Assembly (NCBI GenBank): GCA_965230615.1
Contig: OZ246012.1
Span: 3,720,001-3,784,000, forward strand
Source of the DNA: G965230615 sp965230615
Lineage (GTDB): Bacteria > Pseudomonadota > Gammaproteobacteria > HTCC5015
Direction of reading: 5' to 3'
Length of the DNA: 64,000 nt
In this document: positions 16,148 to 25,730 of the stretch, one piece after another
How the letters are laid out: every line of letters starts with the position of its first letter
How positions within the stretch are numbered: the stretch's first letter is position 1
The notes under the pieces: generated by a model
Seen by the model: the letters and a program-made list of their open reading frames with translations, nothing else
Database searches by the model: none
Told to the model about the DNA's origin: nothing
Position numbers and translations under genes: made by a program

Positions 16148-17200
16148 TCAGTGGCTCGCACTTGACTGGCTTTGGTGATGCGCAGAATAATGTTCTTTTA
16201 AGAGGTCTCTACCAAAATCCCCTGCAAACTCGCGCCACACGGTGTGAATATGGTTTGCGTTATTTTGGGTATTGTCGTACTCAATTAAAAAATGTTCACT
16301 TTGAATACGGTAATAATGCGGTTTGTCTTTTTCGGTAGGGCCTGCCCAGGCAAAATAAAGAGTATCCATGCCCGCTGTTTTTACTTGGGCTATTTTTTGT
16401 TTGGCCAATGCTGGTTGTAGCGTGTTGGCATACTCGCTGATGAGTGTGAGCAGTAAATCTTGTTGCGCCGCATTTAAGTCTGCAGCGGCAATACCGGCTT
16501 TGTCTAAGGGTGTTACGCTCGACTTTGATTCGGTAATAATTTCTGCATAGGCTTTCTCTCGAAAAATGGCTGATTTGCGCTGTGCCGCTGTCAATGATTG
16601 CAGCAACTGTCTGGCTAAGTCTTCTTCGGCAGCCAGTACGCGCAGGCCAGCATTGTCTCCCTGGGTAATGTGGGCGGGGTTTGCGCCGAGGAATCTTGGG
16701 GCAGATGCAATGGCTTGCCCATCAACGAGAGTGATATTGATTGAGAGGTGATGGCCTTCAAATTTCCAGCCCCAGTTTTGGTTGGTTGAGGGTGTGCCGA
16801 AAATGGCCAGGTAGTAGTAATCAGGGTTTCTTACCCACCAGTTGTCTTGTTCGAACAACACTTTTTCCAGCAACATAATTTGCTCGGCTTTTAATAGGCC
16901 TTTTTGGCTTAAGCCGCTTGCCAGTAAGGTTTTAATGAGCTCGCGTTGCTCGGTATTTAATTCGTTGAGCGTAAGGTATCGTTTGGGGCGCGTGAGTGGC
17001 CAGTAGCTCCATTCTTCTCTGGCCTTGGCATTAAACGTAGAGACGGCTTTATTTTTTTGCTTTGCACTGAGCGAGGCGATAAATTGTTGTGCAGCGGTGA
17101 CCATGTCTTTTGTGATATGCAGTTCTGCTGCTGCAGATGCACAAAAGGGGGCAAGTGATAATAGTAAGCAGCACGCTATTAACCGAAATGTCATATCCAT
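16148..17200 (-). CDS. DUF3500 family exported protein
   Basis: About 350 aa from the ATG that gives a proper signal peptide (MDMTFRLIACCLLLSLAPFC, then ASAAAE). A longer reading from 17281 is possible but would put a poor hydrophobic extension in front. The signature WGWKFEGHHLSINITLVDG and the preceding YYLAIFGTPS are typical of DUF3500 proteins, as are the HFLIEYDNTQNNANHIHTVW segment near the end and the histidine-rich tail. The function of the family is unknown. The 3' end lies just after the SIR2 gene remnant, so its terminator may have been affected by that insertion. Confidence 0.85.
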   Translation of the reverse strand: MDMTFRLIACCLLLSLAPFCASAAAELHITKDMVTAAQQFIASLSAKQKNKAVSTFNAKAREEWSYWPLTRPKRYLTLNELNTEQRELIKTLLASGLSQKGLLKAEQIMLLEKVLFEQDNWWVRNPDYYYLAIFGTPSTNQNWGWKFEGHHLSINITLVDGQAIASAPRFLGANPAHITQGDNAGLRVLAAEEDLARQLLQSLTAAQRKSAIFREKAYAEIITESKSSVTPLDKAGIAAADLNAAQQDLLLTLISEYANTLQPALAKQKIAQVKTAGMDTLYFAWAGPTEKDKPHYYRIQSEHFLIEYDNTQNNANHIHTVWREFAGDFGRDLLKEHYSAHHQSQSSASH

Positions 17201-17348
17201 TACTTTAGGTTTGATGTGTGAAACTATCCTAGCAAATACGATAAAAAATAGAAATATTGTTGAGGGTTTAAGCTTGTGCAATTAGGTGTTTGTACAGAGG
17301 CAGGCATTAGGTGTGAATAAAAAAGTAAGGCCTTAGGAGGGTTTTAAT

Positions 17349-17379
17349 AAAAAAGCCTCCTTTGATAGGAGGCTTTTTT
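17349..17379. terminator. bidirectional rho-independent terminator
   Basis: AAAAAAGCCTCC pairs perfectly with GGAGGCTTTTTT (12-bp stem, 7-base loop), with A and T runs usable on both strands. It lies 38 bases after the stop of the phytase-like gene on the minus strand, which is the transcript it most likely ends. Confidence 0.85.
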
Positions 17380-17416
17380 CTAACGGCAAGACAAATAAGG
17401 TAATGCGACCAGGCAA

Positions 17417-18538
17417 TTATTTTTTCCAGTAATAACGATAGTCTTTTACAATAAACGCCAAGAACTGATTCACCTGTGGACCAAAGGCACTGAAGTTATC
17501 GTCTGATACCAGCACTAAGCTGCGTTGGCCGTTGATCTTCGGGCCGAAGGTCATGCCTTCCACATTGTCTAAGGTTAAGCCAAGCTCATCTAAGTCTAGC
17601 AATAACCATTTTTTCATCGGTCTGATGTTTTTATCTTTAATAGAGTCTATGCCACTGACGTCGCTGGCCCCCAGTGTTGTGGTGAGGTATAGCTTAATAG
17701 TGTAGCCCTGGCCCACTGAAAAAGAGCGTTCCATGGCAATCATAAAATATCTATCCAATGTTAATAGCTCTACCAGGCCACTGTCGGCAAAGCCATCGCT
17801 GGGCTCGGGGGCTTTGGCGATAGGGTCTACTCTATAAATGTATTCCTGCCTGGCTTTGCCATTATTGGTGTTGAGTGTTAGCACGCGGGTTGGGCTGCCG
17901 TTGCTTAAGCTGGCTCTTTCACCGTCTTGTACTAAGGCGCTTTCATTAGCAACAAGCAGTCGGTTTCTGCTTTTGCCAACAGTAATGCTTTCAAAGCCGA
18001 CATTATTGCGTGTGCCAGCCACATCAGCAACGCCTACAAATTTTTCAGGTAATTCAAATTCAGCCAGGTAATCACCCTGGGCTGACATCACGCGGGTAAA
18101 TGGTGTGGTATCGCCGTCTTGTCTTTCGCTGGTCCAATATAAAAGGCCTGGGAAAGGCACAACACGAATGCCTTCCGGGTCAGGGCGTGTTGTAAACGGT
18201 TGGCCATCTTTATCTAAAATAGTCGTTACTTTGGTAAAAGTGACATCGCCTTGGTTTAACCAGCCGTCTTGCAAATCAATCGTCAGCTCATAAAATCGTG
18301 GGGCAGATCTATCATCACTGATGGCCACATAGCTGCCTGTAAGTGTGTTGTAATCAATACCCGACAAACCGCCCACAGTCGTCTCGGCAAACTCAAAACC
18401 GCTAGGCACGGTGGCTTCGCCAATAAACTCCAAGTCATAGCCAAAAAATTTGCCAGTGGCATTAGCCGGCATAACAGCGACATTCAACAGACAAACAGCA
18501 AAGAACAATGATGCACGCAACATAAAGGCCTTCTCCAT
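17417..18538 (-). CDS. exported esterase-like-activity-of-phytase family protein
   Basis: 373 aa with a signal peptide (hydrophobic LRASLFFAVCLLNVAVMPANA, cleavage about residue 27). The rest matches the phytase-like esterase domain: GGLSGIDYNTLTGSYVAISD near the start of the domain, RPDPEGIRV, a central GFESITVG, and a late LDNVEGMTFGP. These acid-rich repeats build a beta-propeller-like fold in the family. Activity is often annotated as periplasmic esterase or phosphohydrolase, but the substrate is not proven. It is monocistronic, with a strong terminator after it. Confidence 0.88.
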   Translation of the reverse strand: MEKAFMLRASLFFAVCLLNVAVMPANATGKFFGYDLEFIGEATVPSGFEFAETTVGGLSGIDYNTLTGSYVAISDDRSAPRFYELTIDLQDGWLNQGDVTFTKVTTILDKDGQPFTTRPDPEGIRVVPFPGLLYWTSERQDGDTTPFTRVMSAQGDYLAEFELPEKFVGVADVAGTRNNVGFESITVGKSRNRLLVANESALVQDGERASLSNGSPTRVLTLNTNNGKARQEYIYRVDPIAKAPEPSDGFADSGLVELLTLDRYFMIAMERSFSVGQGYTIKLYLTTTLGASDVSGIDSIKDKNIRPMKKWLLLDLDELGLTLDNVEGMTFGPKINGQRSLVLVSDDNFSAFGPQVNQFLAFIVKDYRYYWKK

Positions 18539-19017
18539 ATAAGTGGGGGATCAATAAGCTCACGATATTCGGCAGATTGTGTGAAGTCGCGATTAATAGG
18601 AGGTGAAGCTTTGATTAAGTCCCGATTAAGGCGAGTGCATCTGGGTTGGTGATATTACTTATCAAAAGTATATGGCGCACTTTTATGGCACAAGAAAAAA
18701 GTGATTGAGGTGAGTTGTTATTGCTGAGGAGTGTTTTTAGCGATATTGACTTGTAAGAAATACAGCATTAGTGTGGCGTCTCAGTCTGTCGCTATTCGGC
18801 AAAAGATTTTCACTTTTTGATCAATGTTTTACCATGAAATATTTGCTATGATGAATGTTGCTCTAGCCTTATAGCGGGTGGGAGTCAGACAAAATCTTTG
18901 GGCTTTGTAAAACGTTGCTGCTGCTTTGCTGTTTTGCTGTTACAGAGGCAAATCATCTAGCGAATATGTCATTCAATAAGCTTGCATTTTAATAGGAATA
19001 CCTTGGGAGAAAGTGCC
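18539..19017. other. divergent intergenic region between the phytase-like and beta-propeller genes
   Basis: About 480 bases with no convincing gene. It must hold promoters for both flanking genes. A TATGAT lies near 18846 and a short CTGCTG/GCTGTT tract near 18915 to 18945. I recognise no riboswitch or RNA gene. Confidence 0.3.
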
Positions 19018-21630
19018 ATGTGTTTCAGTGCCCGCCGTACCTTGTGCCGTACCACTTTTTTTGTATTACTCTCTTTGCTTGGCAGTTTTATGTCTAATGC
19101 TTCTGCGCAGGCTTTACGCCTGCAGTGGGCGCACACCGGGCAGGGCAACTTTGATGACTGGGCGCATGTGGCGCTGGATAACAGCGGTAATGTCGTGGTC
19201 TCTGGTGCCATTACATTTCCGGGTAATTTTGCTGGTGGCACAGTGGCCGTGCCGCGCGATGCCTTTCAGGACATTTTATTGGCAAAGCTCGATGCCGATG
19301 GGCGTTTGCTGTGGGCCAATGCTTCTGGTGGCACGCTGATGGATGCTGGCAATAGTGTGGTGGTTGATGCGGCGAATAATATCGTGGTGGGTGGCTTCAC
19401 TTCACCCGGCAGTGGTTTTTTTGGTGGGCCCGCATTGGTTATACGCGGTGAACGGCGCGATGCGTTTGTAGCACAGTTTAACGCCAGTGGTGCATTAAGC
19501 TGGGCTAAACGCGGTGGTGATATTTTTAGTGATACCACTCTCGATGTTGCCTTGGATACATCCGGCAATGTCATTGCTGTGGGGGAATTAAGCCGCGGCG
19601 GTGACTTTGATGGTACGCCAGTCTCAGCGGCGTTTAATGGTAGCGGTTTTGTTGCCAGGCAGCGTGCCAGTGATGGCGCTGTGAATAATATTGCCTTGTT
19701 TACCGATGCTATTCTTTGGGGGGTTGCCGCCACGGCTGATGGTGGCTATGTTATCGCCGGTGAAACGCGAGGTTGGACCGACTTTGGCACGGTGCCACTG
19801 GTCTCGCCGCGCGGTTTAAGCGATGCATTTGTGGCACGCTTTGATGCCGCTGGCGCTTATATCTCAGCACGGGTGTTCGGTGGTGCTGTCACGCTGGGCT
19901 ATGATGCTGCGCATGATGTGGCGGTTGCTGCGAGTGGCCGTGTCTATGTGGTCGGACAATACAAAGGCAGTATGGATTTAGGCGCTGGTGTTAGCTTAAA
20001 CAGCATCGCTGCTATGCGTGATGAGCATGGTGATGCTTATGTGATTTGTTTTGAGCCCGATGGCAGTGTCTGTTGGGCGCAGAGCTTTGGTGGCTCAGAA
20101 GCTGATCTTGCGGTGGATGTTGATATTGCGGCGGATGGCACTATTGTGGTTGTCGGCTCAGTGGGGGCTAATGCGCGTATAGGCAGCCGCAGGCTTAATA
20201 CAAATGGTGGTGAGGATGGTGTGATCTTACGCCTGCGGCCCGATAGCGGTGCAGTATTATCCGCTATGACTCTAGGCGGGCCAGGTGATGATCGACTGGA
20301 GTCGGTTGTTGTCAATGCCAGTGGTGATATTTTTGTAGGTGGTTTTTTTGCTGATCGCATTCGTCTATTGGGCCGAGACTATACGGCAATCGAACGCGAT
20401 GCCTTAATTGCCAAAGTGGTTGTGGCTGAGCGGGTCGATGATGATCCGTTTGAAGATGATAATACGCCAGCGACAGCTGCAGAGATCGATGATAACTGGG
20501 TGTTCGAGCAGCGTTGTCCAGCTTGGTTAGCGCGCCGTGTTGCCGATGATGATAATTGCGAAGGCATATTTGCCGATGGCGCTATACGCAATTCGGCTGG
20601 TGAATTAGTTGGTCCGCCCAAAGGCTCGGAGATGGCCTGGACGCAAACCATTACTGGCCGTACCTTAACCGACACAGCTGATTTTTTTCGAGTATCGTTT
20701 CCTACGCCTTTGCCGATAGAAGAGTGTGGCAATACTCAGGCACAAGATCCGGGCCCCGCCGGTAGAGACAATACAGTAAACATAAACTGGACCGGCCGCT
20801 TTACTGCTAAGTTAGTGCCGGTATTAGCAGCCGATGCCAGTGGTGGTGTCAGCGAGAATGAACCCATGTTGTTATATCGAGGCACAACAGCAGAGCCCAC
20901 ACTGTTTAATCGCACGGCCGGTGTTTGGCGTGTTGATTGCCCGCAAGATGTGCATGGTTTGGCGAATATTACTTTCTCTGTTGGTGAAGGCAGAATGCGC
21001 GATGACTTTGCCCGCGGTGCATATAATATCGAGCTGGAATATGTGATTGAAATCGAACGCGGCATACCTGATTGGGCGCATGAGTTTGGACGTTTCTTAG
21101 GGTTGGGCTTGTTGCCAGACTTTGCGGGTAGTCTGCCAGATAATATTTTTGACTTACAGCGCAACTTTCCCAGTCGCATTATTGATAACTTACAAAACTG
21201 TATCGCGGATGGTCCAGGTTGCTGGGAGTTATTTACCTTGCATTGGCCGGGCGGTGATGCACCATTGAATATTGATTTAAGCCATTCACCGGGCATGCAG
21301 TTTCAATTGCTCGATGCCGCGCAAAATCTTATCGCTGAACAACAGGGGCTACAACAAAGCCCGCAACAAAATCTGCAACAAAGCTTTGCTGCTTTAAACA
21401 GTGTGCAGCGCAGTGCCTTGTCTGTCGCGGCATTGCCAGCGGGGACTTATTATTTAGCTGTAGGGGGTCAACCAGGGCATTATGCCATGTCTTACCAGGG
21501 AGTAGCGGCAATGCCAGCGTTAGACGATGTGACTCAACCGGCTTTTAATCCTGCATTGCTAATTGGCTTATTAATAGTATTGGTTATCTTTTTGATTGGT
21601 TTGGCTATTCGCAACAATACTGAGAACTGA
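19018..21630 (+). CDS. secreted SBBP-type beta-propeller protein with C-terminal membrane anchor
   Basis: 870 aa from the ATG preceded by GGGAGAAAG; an upstream in-frame TTG is weaker. A signal peptide (TTFFVLLSLLGSFMSNASA) is followed by about seven repeats of about 55 residues between residues 35 and 475. Each has a pattern like DVALDTSGNVIAVGELSRGG and AFVARFDAAGAYISARVFGG, typical of SBBP/delta-60 propellers. A cysteine-containing globular region follows, and the chain ends with one transmembrane helix (LIGLLIVLVIFLIGLAIR) and a short polar tail. It is probably a surface protein held in the membrane by its C-terminus. A Gln-rich stretch precedes the anchor. Confidence 0.75.
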   Translation: MCFSARRTLCRTTFFVLLSLLGSFMSNASAQALRLQWAHTGQGNFDDWAHVALDNSGNVVVSGAITFPGNFAGGTVAVPRDAFQDILLAKLDADGRLLWANASGGTLMDAGNSVVVDAANNIVVGGFTSPGSGFFGGPALVIRGERRDAFVAQFNASGALSWAKRGGDIFSDTTLDVALDTSGNVIAVGELSRGGDFDGTPVSAAFNGSGFVARQRASDGAVNNIALFTDAILWGVAATADGGYVIAGETRGWTDFGTVPLVSPRGLSDAFVARFDAAGAYISARVFGGAVTLGYDAAHDVAVAASGRVYVVGQYKGSMDLGAGVSLNSIAAMRDEHGDAYVICFEPDGSVCWAQSFGGSEADLAVDVDIAADGTIVVVGSVGANARIGSRRLNTNGGEDGVILRLRPDSGAVLSAMTLGGPGDDRLESVVVNASGDIFVGGFFADRIRLLGRDYTAIERDALIAKVVVAERVDDDPFEDDNTPATAAEIDDNWVFEQRCPAWLARRVADDDNCEGIFADGAIRNSAGELVGPPKGSEMAWTQTITGRTLTDTADFFRVSFPTPLPIEECGNTQAQDPGPAGRDNTVNINWTGRFTAKLVPVLAADASGGVSENEPMLLYRGTTAEPTLFNRTAGVWRVDCPQDVHGLANITFSVGEGRMRDDFARGAYNIELEYVIEIERGIPDWAHEFGRFLGLGLLPDFAGSLPDNIFDLQRNFPSRIIDNLQNCIADGPGCWELFTLHWPGGDAPLNIDLSHSPGMQFQLLDAAQNLIAEQQGLQQSPQQNLQQSFAALNSVQRSALSVAALPAGTYYLAVGGQPGHYAMSYQGVAAMPALDDVTQPAFNPALLIGLLIVLVIFLIGLAIRNNTEN

Positions 21631-21652
21631 TTGGCCTGGGTTAAACTATAAT

Positions 21653-21682
21653 TAAGCACGCCAGTTAATAGTGGCGTGCTTA
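21653..21682. terminator. hairpin between convergent genes
   Basis: TAAGCACGCCA pairs with TGGCGTGCTTA (11-bp perfect stem, 8-base loop), 22 bases after the beta-propeller gene. There is no strong T-run, so it may be a weak terminator or a transcript-end stabiliser. Confidence 0.5.
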
Positions 21683-21839
21683 TGTAAAAAATGAACGAAT
21701 GCGCAATAGCTTTTTATAATGGCGAAGCGTTTTTACTTAAGCGTAATATCGGTCGCTGTCTGATGGTCAGCTAACGTTGATGAGTGGCTATATCAGCTTG
21801 TGTTTATATAAAGCATTAATTAATGCATTTAGGTAATAC

Positions 21840-23462
21840 TTAAAAGGCAAAACTATCCACAGTATTGATCACATCATCAGTCAGTATACTCGCATTATTG
21901 CCGTTGGCATTTAAGCAGATAAGGTCATTAATTGCAGTGCCATCACTTTTGGAGGTGCAGATATTATTGGCATCCGTCGACCAGCGGTGTATATATGCCA
22001 CGTCCATATCAGTGTCAAGAGTCGTCGCAGTGCCGCTAGTCGTATCGATGCGCTCTAGTATATCGGTATCGGTTTCTGAACGTTTTAACACGAGGCTGTC
22101 ACTGTTGGGTGACCAGCTGCGTTGGCTGGACAGATCAACATCAGTAGTGGCGTTGTTAAAGCTCACTTCACGTTGAATGGTGCTGCTGGTAGGAGAAATA
22201 AGTAATAAACGATATTCACTGTTGAATAATTCCACTAGCGCAATCAGATTGCCATCGGGTGAGAGCGTAATGCTGGTGTCAATATCTTCAATCGGAATTT
22301 CCAGCCGGTTACTGCCATCAGGGTTGAGAGTGGTAAGCTGATTGCCAGTACCATTGCCATGATAAATTGACAAACGATTGCTGTCCGGTACCCAGTCCAG
22401 GTTAATAAAACTGCCAAAGTCATCAACCAGTTTTACCGCATTGGGCATAGCATTATTACTGTCATACACACTCCAGTTAGCGGTTGCCATACCACTGGCT
22501 ATAATGCGGTAAGCAATATAGCGGCCATCGTCTGACCATGTAGGGAATTGGGTGCCATCGCCGCTGCTGCTAATCCTTCGGTCAGCAGCCAGATAGCTGC
22601 TTTGATCTTCAGAAGCGTTAACAATATATAATTCTTGATTAGCGCTGAGCACCTGGCTGCGATACACCAATTGGTTGGCAACGGGGCTCCAGATATAATC
22701 ACTGCCCGAAGTGTCGGTTGCTGAGAAAGCAGGTTTGCTGACGCGAATACTAAAATTCGCATCACCACTTTGTGTGCCAAACTCATGGGTATTAACGCCG
22801 ATAGGGCGGCTGCCATCTAATACTTGATAAGCCACATGGCTGCCATCAAATGACCAGCGAGGCCCAAGCACCGATACTGTCCCCGTAGCGCCAATTGGGC
22901 CATTGATTTTTTGTGGCATGGTAAAGGTATTATCATTATTAATATTAACTGCATAGATTTCATTGCGGTTATCATAGGTATCGTCAGCCACATACAGTAT
23001 GGCATCACTATTGGGTGACCAAGCGGTATTGTTTCGAATATTACTAAAGTTGATGTTGCTAAAAGCACTGTTTAGTACAGACACTTTAGTAAAGTGCTCG
23101 CCACTGGTCGATACGATATAGAGCTCAAAACGCCCCGAGCCATTGAGTCTGGCCAGCAACGCTACCCAGGCTTTATCTGGTGATAGCAGAAAGTTGGCAT
23201 AAAAGTCCCCGCTACTAAAATCGGGTGTCAGTTGCAGTTGATTGTTGCCGTCGCTATCGCTGGCAAATACACCGGTTGACGTCGCGTAAAATACCCGAGA
23301 GGCTGGCACAGGCTCAGCGGTGTTGTTATCGTTATCGACGTTATCACTCTCACTTCCTCGGCCACCCCCGCCTCCGCAGGCGATAAGCAAAAATAGACAA
23401 ATGCTGAGTAATAAGGGCTGAAATATGCTATGCATTGTGGATACCTTTGGTTGTCTGTTCAT
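21840..23462 (-). CDS. PD40/TolB-like beta-propeller lipoprotein
   Basis: 540 aa. The lipobox LLIAC followed by a glycine run marks a lipoprotein with an acidic linker (SESDNVDNDNN). The first Met is preferred because it supplies the basic n-region (NRQPK) and has AGGATG upstream. The body holds repeated WSPNSDAILYVADD-, WSFDGSHVAYQVLD- and WSDDGRYIAYRI-type blades, the WD40-like PD40 repeat of TolB. Inferred: an envelope-anchored binding propeller. No Tol genes are nearby, so it is not TolB itself. Confidence 0.85.
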   Translation of the reverse strand: MNRQPKVSTMHSIFQPLLLSICLFLLIACGGGGGRGSESDNVDNDNNTAEPVPASRVFYATSTGVFASDSDGNNQLQLTPDFSSGDFYANFLLSPDKAWVALLARLNGSGRFELYIVSTSGEHFTKVSVLNSAFSNINFSNIRNNTAWSPNSDAILYVADDTYDNRNEIYAVNINNDNTFTMPQKINGPIGATGTVSVLGPRWSFDGSHVAYQVLDGSRPIGVNTHEFGTQSGDANFSIRVSKPAFSATDTSGSDYIWSPVANQLVYRSQVLSANQELYIVNASEDQSSYLAADRRISSSGDGTQFPTWSDDGRYIAYRIIASGMATANWSVYDSNNAMPNAVKLVDDFGSFINLDWVPDSNRLSIYHGNGTGNQLTTLNPDGSNRLEIPIEDIDTSITLSPDGNLIALVELFNSEYRLLLISPTSSTIQREVSFNNATTDVDLSSQRSWSPNSDSLVLKRSETDTDILERIDTTSGTATTLDTDMDVAYIHRWSTDANNICTSKSDGTAINDLICLNANGNNASILTDDVINTVDSFAF

Positions 23463-23703
23463 AAAGGCATCCTGCCTGCTTATTGATCATAGTAGTCGAA
23501 AACCGGGTAGATTACATCTGAACAATGCTTATATTGTGCGAGGCCGTGTTAGTTTTATGGTAATAGTATGACGACGAGTTGCTACATGGCTTATAATATT
23601 ATGCCAATGCTCAAGGAGCTTAAGTGCAGCCAACTCACTGAGTGCTTTAAATTCATTGTTAATCGCATTTTGGTGAAATTTGCATAGCAGTACATTAATC
23701 TTT

Positions 23704-24687
23704 ATGAATTCAACATTACAAGACAGCATTCTCCAGCATACTGGCGCAAGTTCTCTGCAGCGTTCAGCGGTTATCCAAAGCCTATGGAGCGGCTATGGCC
23801 AAATCATTCGCTATCGCTTAGAAGATTGTGCGATACCCAGTGTGGTAGTAAAGCATATACGCTTGCCACAACCTGAACAACATCCACGCGGTTGGAATAC
23901 GGATATCTCACATCAGCGTAAGTTAACATCTTACAATGTTGAAACCGCATGGTATAACACTTATAGCCAGCACTGTGATCAGCATTGTCGTGTGCCAAGG
24001 TGTTTCGCTGTTGTCAGGCAAGATGATGAAATATTAATTATTTTAGAAGATTTAGATGCTGCGGGTTATTCATTAAGAAAAACGGCCATTCGTTTGCCTG
24101 AGATAGAAGCTTGTCTAACATGGCTGGCTTATTTTCATGCGAAGTTTATGCAGTCTTGTCTTGAAGGCTTATGGCCAATCGGTACTTATTGGCATTTAGC
24201 AACACGGCCAGATGAGTTGCAGGCATTAAGTGATGCATCACTGAAAAAAGCTGCGGCCAATATTGACCATTTATTGAATGACAGTCCCTTTCAAACATTG
24301 GTGCATGGTGATGCCAAGTTAGCCAATTTTTGTTTTGCAGAAACAGGCAATCAGGTAGCTGCGGTAGATTTTCAATATGTTGGTGGTGGTTGCGGCATGA
24401 AAGATGTGGCGTATTTTTTGGGTAGCTGTTTAGATGAGGCCGATTGTGAGCAGTATGAACAGCCTTTGCTTGGTGTGTATTTTGCACGGCTCAAGCAGGC
24501 TTTAATGCATTATCAGAGCACAGTAGATGGCACTGCATTAGAACAAGATTGGCGTGCCTTATACCCTGTGGCCTGGGCAGATTTCCATCGTTTTATTAAA
24601 GGTTGGAGTCCAGAGCATTGGAAGATTAACAGTTATAGTGAGCGCATTACTCGTCAAGTGATTGAACGCTTACAACAGTCAACATAA
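23704..24687 (+). CDS. aminoglycoside-phosphotransferase-like / ecdysteroid-kinase-like phosphotransferase
   Basis: 327 aa from the ATG at this position. The catalytic loop is [13 protein letters not shown] (D and N present), followed by [20 protein letters not shown], which supplies the metal-binding DFQ. This combination is typical of the CHK/DUF1679 group of kinase-fold enzymes. An N-lobe lysine in VVKHIRLP fits the ATP-binding lysine. The substrate is unknown; small hydroxylated metabolites are phosphorylated by relatives. The stop codon overlaps the start of the IMPase-like gene by one base, so a kinase and a phosphatase are translated together. Confidence 0.8.
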   Translation: MNSTLQDSILQHTGASSLQRSAVIQSLWSGYGQIIRYRLEDCAIPSVVVKHIRLPQPEQHPRGWNTDISHQRKLTSYNVETAWYNTYSQHCDQHCRVPRCFAVVRQDDEILIILEDLDAAGYSLRKTAIRLPEIEACLTWLAYFHAKFMQSCLEGLWPIGTYWHLATRPDELQALSDASLKKAAANIDHLLNDSPFQTLVHGDAKLANFCFAETGNQVAAVDFQYVGGGCGMKDVAYFLGSCLDEADCEQYEQPLLGVYFARLKQALMHYQSTVDGTALEQDWRALYPVAWADFHRFIKGWSPEHWKINSYSERITRQVIERLQQST

Positions 24688-25610
24688 TGATTATGCAAAA
24701 ACCTGATCTTAAAGCCATTCAAGACCAATGCATTATCGCTGCGCGTAAAGCCGGTGCGCTCATTATGCAACGTCGGGGCAGTGCGCTGACGGTAGATAAT
24801 AAAATCGATTTAGCTGGATATCAGGATGTCGGTGAGAGCTTGGCCTCACAAGTCGTGACAGAGGTTGATCATAATAGCCAAGCCTGTATTTTGGCAAGCT
24901 TATCACCGGTATTGCAGCAATACGACCTCGCGCTGCTCACCGAAGAAAGTGAAGATGATAGTAGTCGCTTTCGCAAAGACTATTTTATTTGTATCGATCC
25001 ACTCGATGGCACTTTGCCGTTCACCGAAGGCAAAGCCGGTTTTTCTGTTGTGATTGCGCTGGTTTCTAAACAAGGTGTGCCACTGTTGGGTGTGGTGTAT
25101 GACCCTTGTCATGAGGTGTTGTACACTGCAATAAAAGGCGAGGGCGCTTTATGTAATGGTGTGCCATTCAATGTTAAATCTCAAAAAGTACAGGCAGCAC
25201 AAAGTCCATCGCTAACACTGTTAACCGATAGAAGCTTCTTAAGCCAACCGCGCTATACAGCAATAATGGCGTGCGTTAATAATATTGCCCAAGCGCAAGG
25301 TTGCCGCGATGTGCAAACACTCACGCAAGCTGGTGCGGCATTAAATGCTTGCTGGGTTGTTGAACGAGCGCCTGCCTTATACTTTAAATACCCCAAACCC
25401 GCGTTAGGCGGTGGCAGTATTTGGGACTTCGCGGCGTCAGCCTGTATTGCCAGTGAAGCGGGTGCGAGTGTTAGTAATATTGCCGGTAAGCCGCTGGACC
25501 TGAATCGACAAGACTCAAGCTTTATGAATCATGAAGGCGTGTTGTTTGCGAGCTCTGATAGTTTGGCGCAGGCAGTGATTGAGATAAGTAGAGTAGCGAT
25601 TTTCGATTGA
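24687..25610 (+). CDS. inositol-monophosphatase family / CysQ-like phosphatase
   Basis: 307 aa with the metal-binding motifs of the FIG superfamily: LLTEESEDD (E86, E87), IDPLDGT (104 to 109) and a late GGGSIWDFAASACIASEAGA. Relatives hydrolyse inositol phosphates or 3'(2'),5'-bisphosphonucleotides such as PAP. The early KAGALIMQ and the DPLDGTLPFTEG insertion resemble CysQ, but the exact substrate cannot be read from sequence. It is translationally coupled to the upstream kinase-like gene (TAATG junction). Confidence 0.88.
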   Translation: MIMQKPDLKAIQDQCIIAARKAGALIMQRRGSALTVDNKIDLAGYQDVGESLASQVVTEVDHNSQACILASLSPVLQQYDLALLTEESEDDSSRFRKDYFICIDPLDGTLPFTEGKAGFSVVIALVSKQGVPLLGVVYDPCHEVLYTAIKGEGALCNGVPFNVKSQKVQAAQSPSLTLLTDRSFLSQPRYTAIMACVNNIAQAQGCRDVQTLTQAGAALNACWVVERAPALYFKYPKPALGGGSIWDFAASACIASEAGASVSNIAGKPLDLNRQDSSFMNHEGVLFASSDSLAQAVIEISRVAIFD

Positions 25611-25625
25611 CAGCCTGAAAAACAT

Positions 25626-25669
25626 AAGAGACCTTCGCTAGCCTATTTTGCATGCCGCTAAGGTCTCTT
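25626..25669. terminator. hairpin between convergent genes
   Basis: AAGAGACCTT pairs perfectly with AAGGTCTCTT (10 bp, 24-base loop), 15 bases after the IMPase-like stop codon and before the stop of the leftward 630-aa gene. Confidence 0.6.
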
Positions 25670-25730
25670 AATATATTGCTGCTTTGCTAATGCGCGTTAG
25701 AAAATTATTAGAATATTAGCCATCACAGCG

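Noticed and set aside
16117..16338. 73-codon frame after the SIR2 gene as a partner protein
   Set aside because: It lies antisense inside the 3' part of the DUF3500 gene, which has clear family motifs.
18860..18960. c-di-GMP or other riboswitch upstream of the SBBP propeller gene
   Set aside because: The sequence has GC-rich short runs but none of the conserved elements of the riboswitch classes I know.
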